In this document: one piece after another, positions 12,970 through 14,289 of the stretch
Numbering within the stretch: the first letter of the stretch is position 1
How the letters are laid out: every line of letters starts with the position of its first letter
Source: Bacillota bacterium
GTDB taxonomy: Bacteria > Bacillota > Clostridia > Oscillospirales > Acutalibacteraceae
Length of the DNA stretch: 14,289 nucleotides
Direction: 5' to 3'
NCBI GenBank assembly: GCA_023397245.1
Contig: JAEWUH010000237.1
Span: forward strand, 1-14,289
Program-made: the position numbers and the translations under genes
Notes under the pieces: generated by a model
Seen by the model: only the letters and a program-made list of their open reading frames with translations
Database searches by the model: none
What the model was told of the DNA's origin: nothing

Positions 12970-14289
12970 TTATTTTACCTCCGGCATCACACCCGGCTCG
13001 TGGGAACCGCCGTTGAAATAGATGTCGTACCAGACGAGGAAAACAAAAATCGTCCAGATTTTGCGGTTGTTGTCGCATTTGCCGCCGTAATGGTCATCCA
13101 GCAGACGCACCAGCACATCGGTGTTGAAAAACTGCTCCGCGGTTTTTCCGGTAAACGCTTCCTTGACCAGATTGTAGTATTTCTCTTCCCTGAGCCATAC
13201 CCTTGTGGGAACAGGGAAGCCGAGCTTCTTCTTCTGCGCCGTGGCTTCGGGCAGATGCCTGAGCGCCGCCTGGCGCATGGCGTATTTGGTATTTTCCTTA
13301 TTCACACGCAGCTTGCGCGGAATGCGCGAAGCGACCTTGAACACCTCTTTATCCAGGAACGGCACGCGCAGCTCCAGCGAGTTCGCCATACTCATGCGGT
13401 CGGCTTTCAGAAGGATATCGCCGACAAGCCAGACATTGATGTCCAGATACTGCATCTTGGTGACGTCGTCCTTGCCCTGTACGCGTTCGTAGTATTTCTT
13501 CGTAAGCTCCTGCGGCCGGGTAATCGAAATATCGCTTTTTAAAAGGCTGCGTTTTTCATCCATGGTAAACATGCTGCAATTCCCGATAAAGCTCTCTTCA
13601 ATGGGCAGCGCGCCGCGGATGAGGAAGTTCTTGCCCTTAAAGCGGAACGGCAGCGCTTTCGCAATCCCGGCAAACGCTTTGCGCAGGCCGAGCGGAAGCT
13701 TTTTATAGGCCTCAAAATCATCCGGCTCGTGGTAGATGTTGTATCCGCCGAAAAGCTCATCCGCCCCTTCGCCGGAAAGAACCACCTTCACATACTCGCT
13801 TGCCATTTTGGAAACGAAATACAGCGCGATGCAGGAAGCGTCGGCAAGCGGCTGATCCATATGGTACTGTACCTTGCGGATATTTCCCCAGTATTCTTCA
13901 GCAGAAATTACCTTGCAGTGATGGTCGACCTTGATTTTCTCGGAGAGGTTTTTCGCCCAGTCGATCTCGTTGTACTTCTCGCCGTAGTCAAAGCCGACGG
14001 TAAAAGTCTTCTGGCCGGAAAAATACGTGGAAACATAGCTGGAATCCACGCCGCTGGAAAGGAAGCAGCCCACCTCAACGTCGCTGATTTTATGGGCGCT
14101 GACCGAGTTCTCAAATACCTTTTCGATCTCGGAAACCGCCTGCTCCTGCGTCATACTGCCGTCCGCCTCGAATTTGGGCTCCCAGTAGCGGTGCGTTTCC
14201 ACCTTGCCGTTCCGGTACCATAAATAATGCGCCGGCATCAGGCAGAAAACGCCCTCAAAAAAAGTTTCGGGCGGTACGGAGTATTCGAA
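12970..14289 (-). CDS. asnB: Asparagine synthase (glutamine-hydrolysing), C-terminal part, runs off the right edge
   Basis: AsnB makes asparagine from aspartate, glutamine and ATP through a beta-aspartyl-AMP intermediate. The window holds 439 codons. The open frame continues to the edge with residues reading FEYSVPPETFFEGVF before the internal methionine at 14238, so the N-terminal glutaminase domain lies outside. The synthetase domain shows the PP-loop LSSGVDSSYVS, FTVGFDYGEKYNE (substrate-binding region), HMDQPLADAS, the VLSGEGADELFGGY motif, WLVGDILLKADRMSMANSLELRVPFLD, and the C-terminal KKKLGFPVPTRVWL. All expected motifs are present. The PP-loop second glycine position is Ser (SSGVDS rather than SGGxDS), which I recall from other clostridial AsnB proteins. 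It ends at a shared hairpin with the convergent HAD gene. Confidence 0.96.
   Translation of the reverse strand, partial: FEYSVPPETFFEGVFCLMPAHYLWYRNGKVETHRYWEPKFEADGSMTQEQAVSEIEKVFENSVSAHKISDVEVGCFLSSGVDSSYVSTYFSGQKTFTVGFDYGEKYNEIDWAKNLSEKIKVDHHCKVISAEEYWGNIRKVQYHMDQPLADASCIALYFVSKMASEYVKVVLSGEGADELFGGYNIYHEPDDFEAYKKLPLGLRKAFAGIAKALPFRFKGKNFLIRGALPIEESFIGNCSMFTMDEKRSLLKSDISITRPQELTKKYYERVQGKDDVTKMQYLDINVWLVGDILLKADRMSMANSLELRVPFLDKEVFKVASRIPRKLRVNKENTKYAMRQAALRHLPEATAQKKKLGFPVPTRVWLREEKYYNLVKEAFTGKTAEQFFNTDVLVRLLDDHYGGKCDNNRKIWTIFVFLVWYDIYFNGGSHEPGVMPEVK

Overview
The window looks like chromosome from a spore-forming low-GC-phylum bacterium, most likely class Clostridia in the Ruminococcaceae/Oscillospiraceae area. 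This rests on three things: the conserved Firmicutes block rpsT / gpr / spoIIP / lepA / hemW / hrcA / grpE / dnaK / dnaJ, the sporulation genes gpr, spoIIP and spoVAE, and the fairly GC-rich coding DNA with frequent TTG starts. The genus assignment is inference; nothing in the sequence fixes it.

Layout, reading the minus strand as the main coding strand. The right edge (12970-14289) holds the C-terminal two thirds of an asparagine synthetase (asnB). A convergent HAD phosphatase gene (12399-12929, +) lies next to it and appears to start at ACG. spoVAE (11897-12253, -) follows, then a 50-residue membrane peptide gene (11642-11794, +) and ribosomal protein S20 (rpsT, 11217-11480, +), each with its own hairpin terminator. 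From 11117 leftward, everything runs on the minus strand: gpr (germination protease), spoIIP (septal peptidoglycan hydrolase), two unrecognised and translationally coupled membrane proteins (80 and 187 aa), lepA with its own promoter, a DUF559 nuclease-like gene, hemW, then the heat-shock operon hrcA-grpE-dnaK-dnaJ. That operon has a sigma-A-type promoter and a perfect CIRCE operator. dnaJ runs off the left edge.

The most unusual part is 4140-6236. A family of short, dyad-rich intergenic repeats occurs at least four times here (4198-4263, 4562-4598, 5717-5761, 6161-6230). Two copies face each other on either side of the AT-rich DUF559 gene and form a transposon-like unit of about 510 bp wedged between lepA and hemW. 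The repeats abut the lepA stop, the hemW start (whose Shine-Dalgarno lies inside one) and the hemW stop. The gap between hemW and the hrcA promoter holds further large hairpins and no gene. I propose, as inference, that the DUF559 protein and these repeats form a small mobile or selfish nuclease-repeat system.

Together the genes cover protein folding and its feedback regulation (HrcA/CIRCE, GrpE, DnaK, DnaJ), translation (LepA, S20), heme handling (HemW), and the spore cycle (SpoIIP at engulfment, SpoVAE for dipicolinate transport, GPR at germination).
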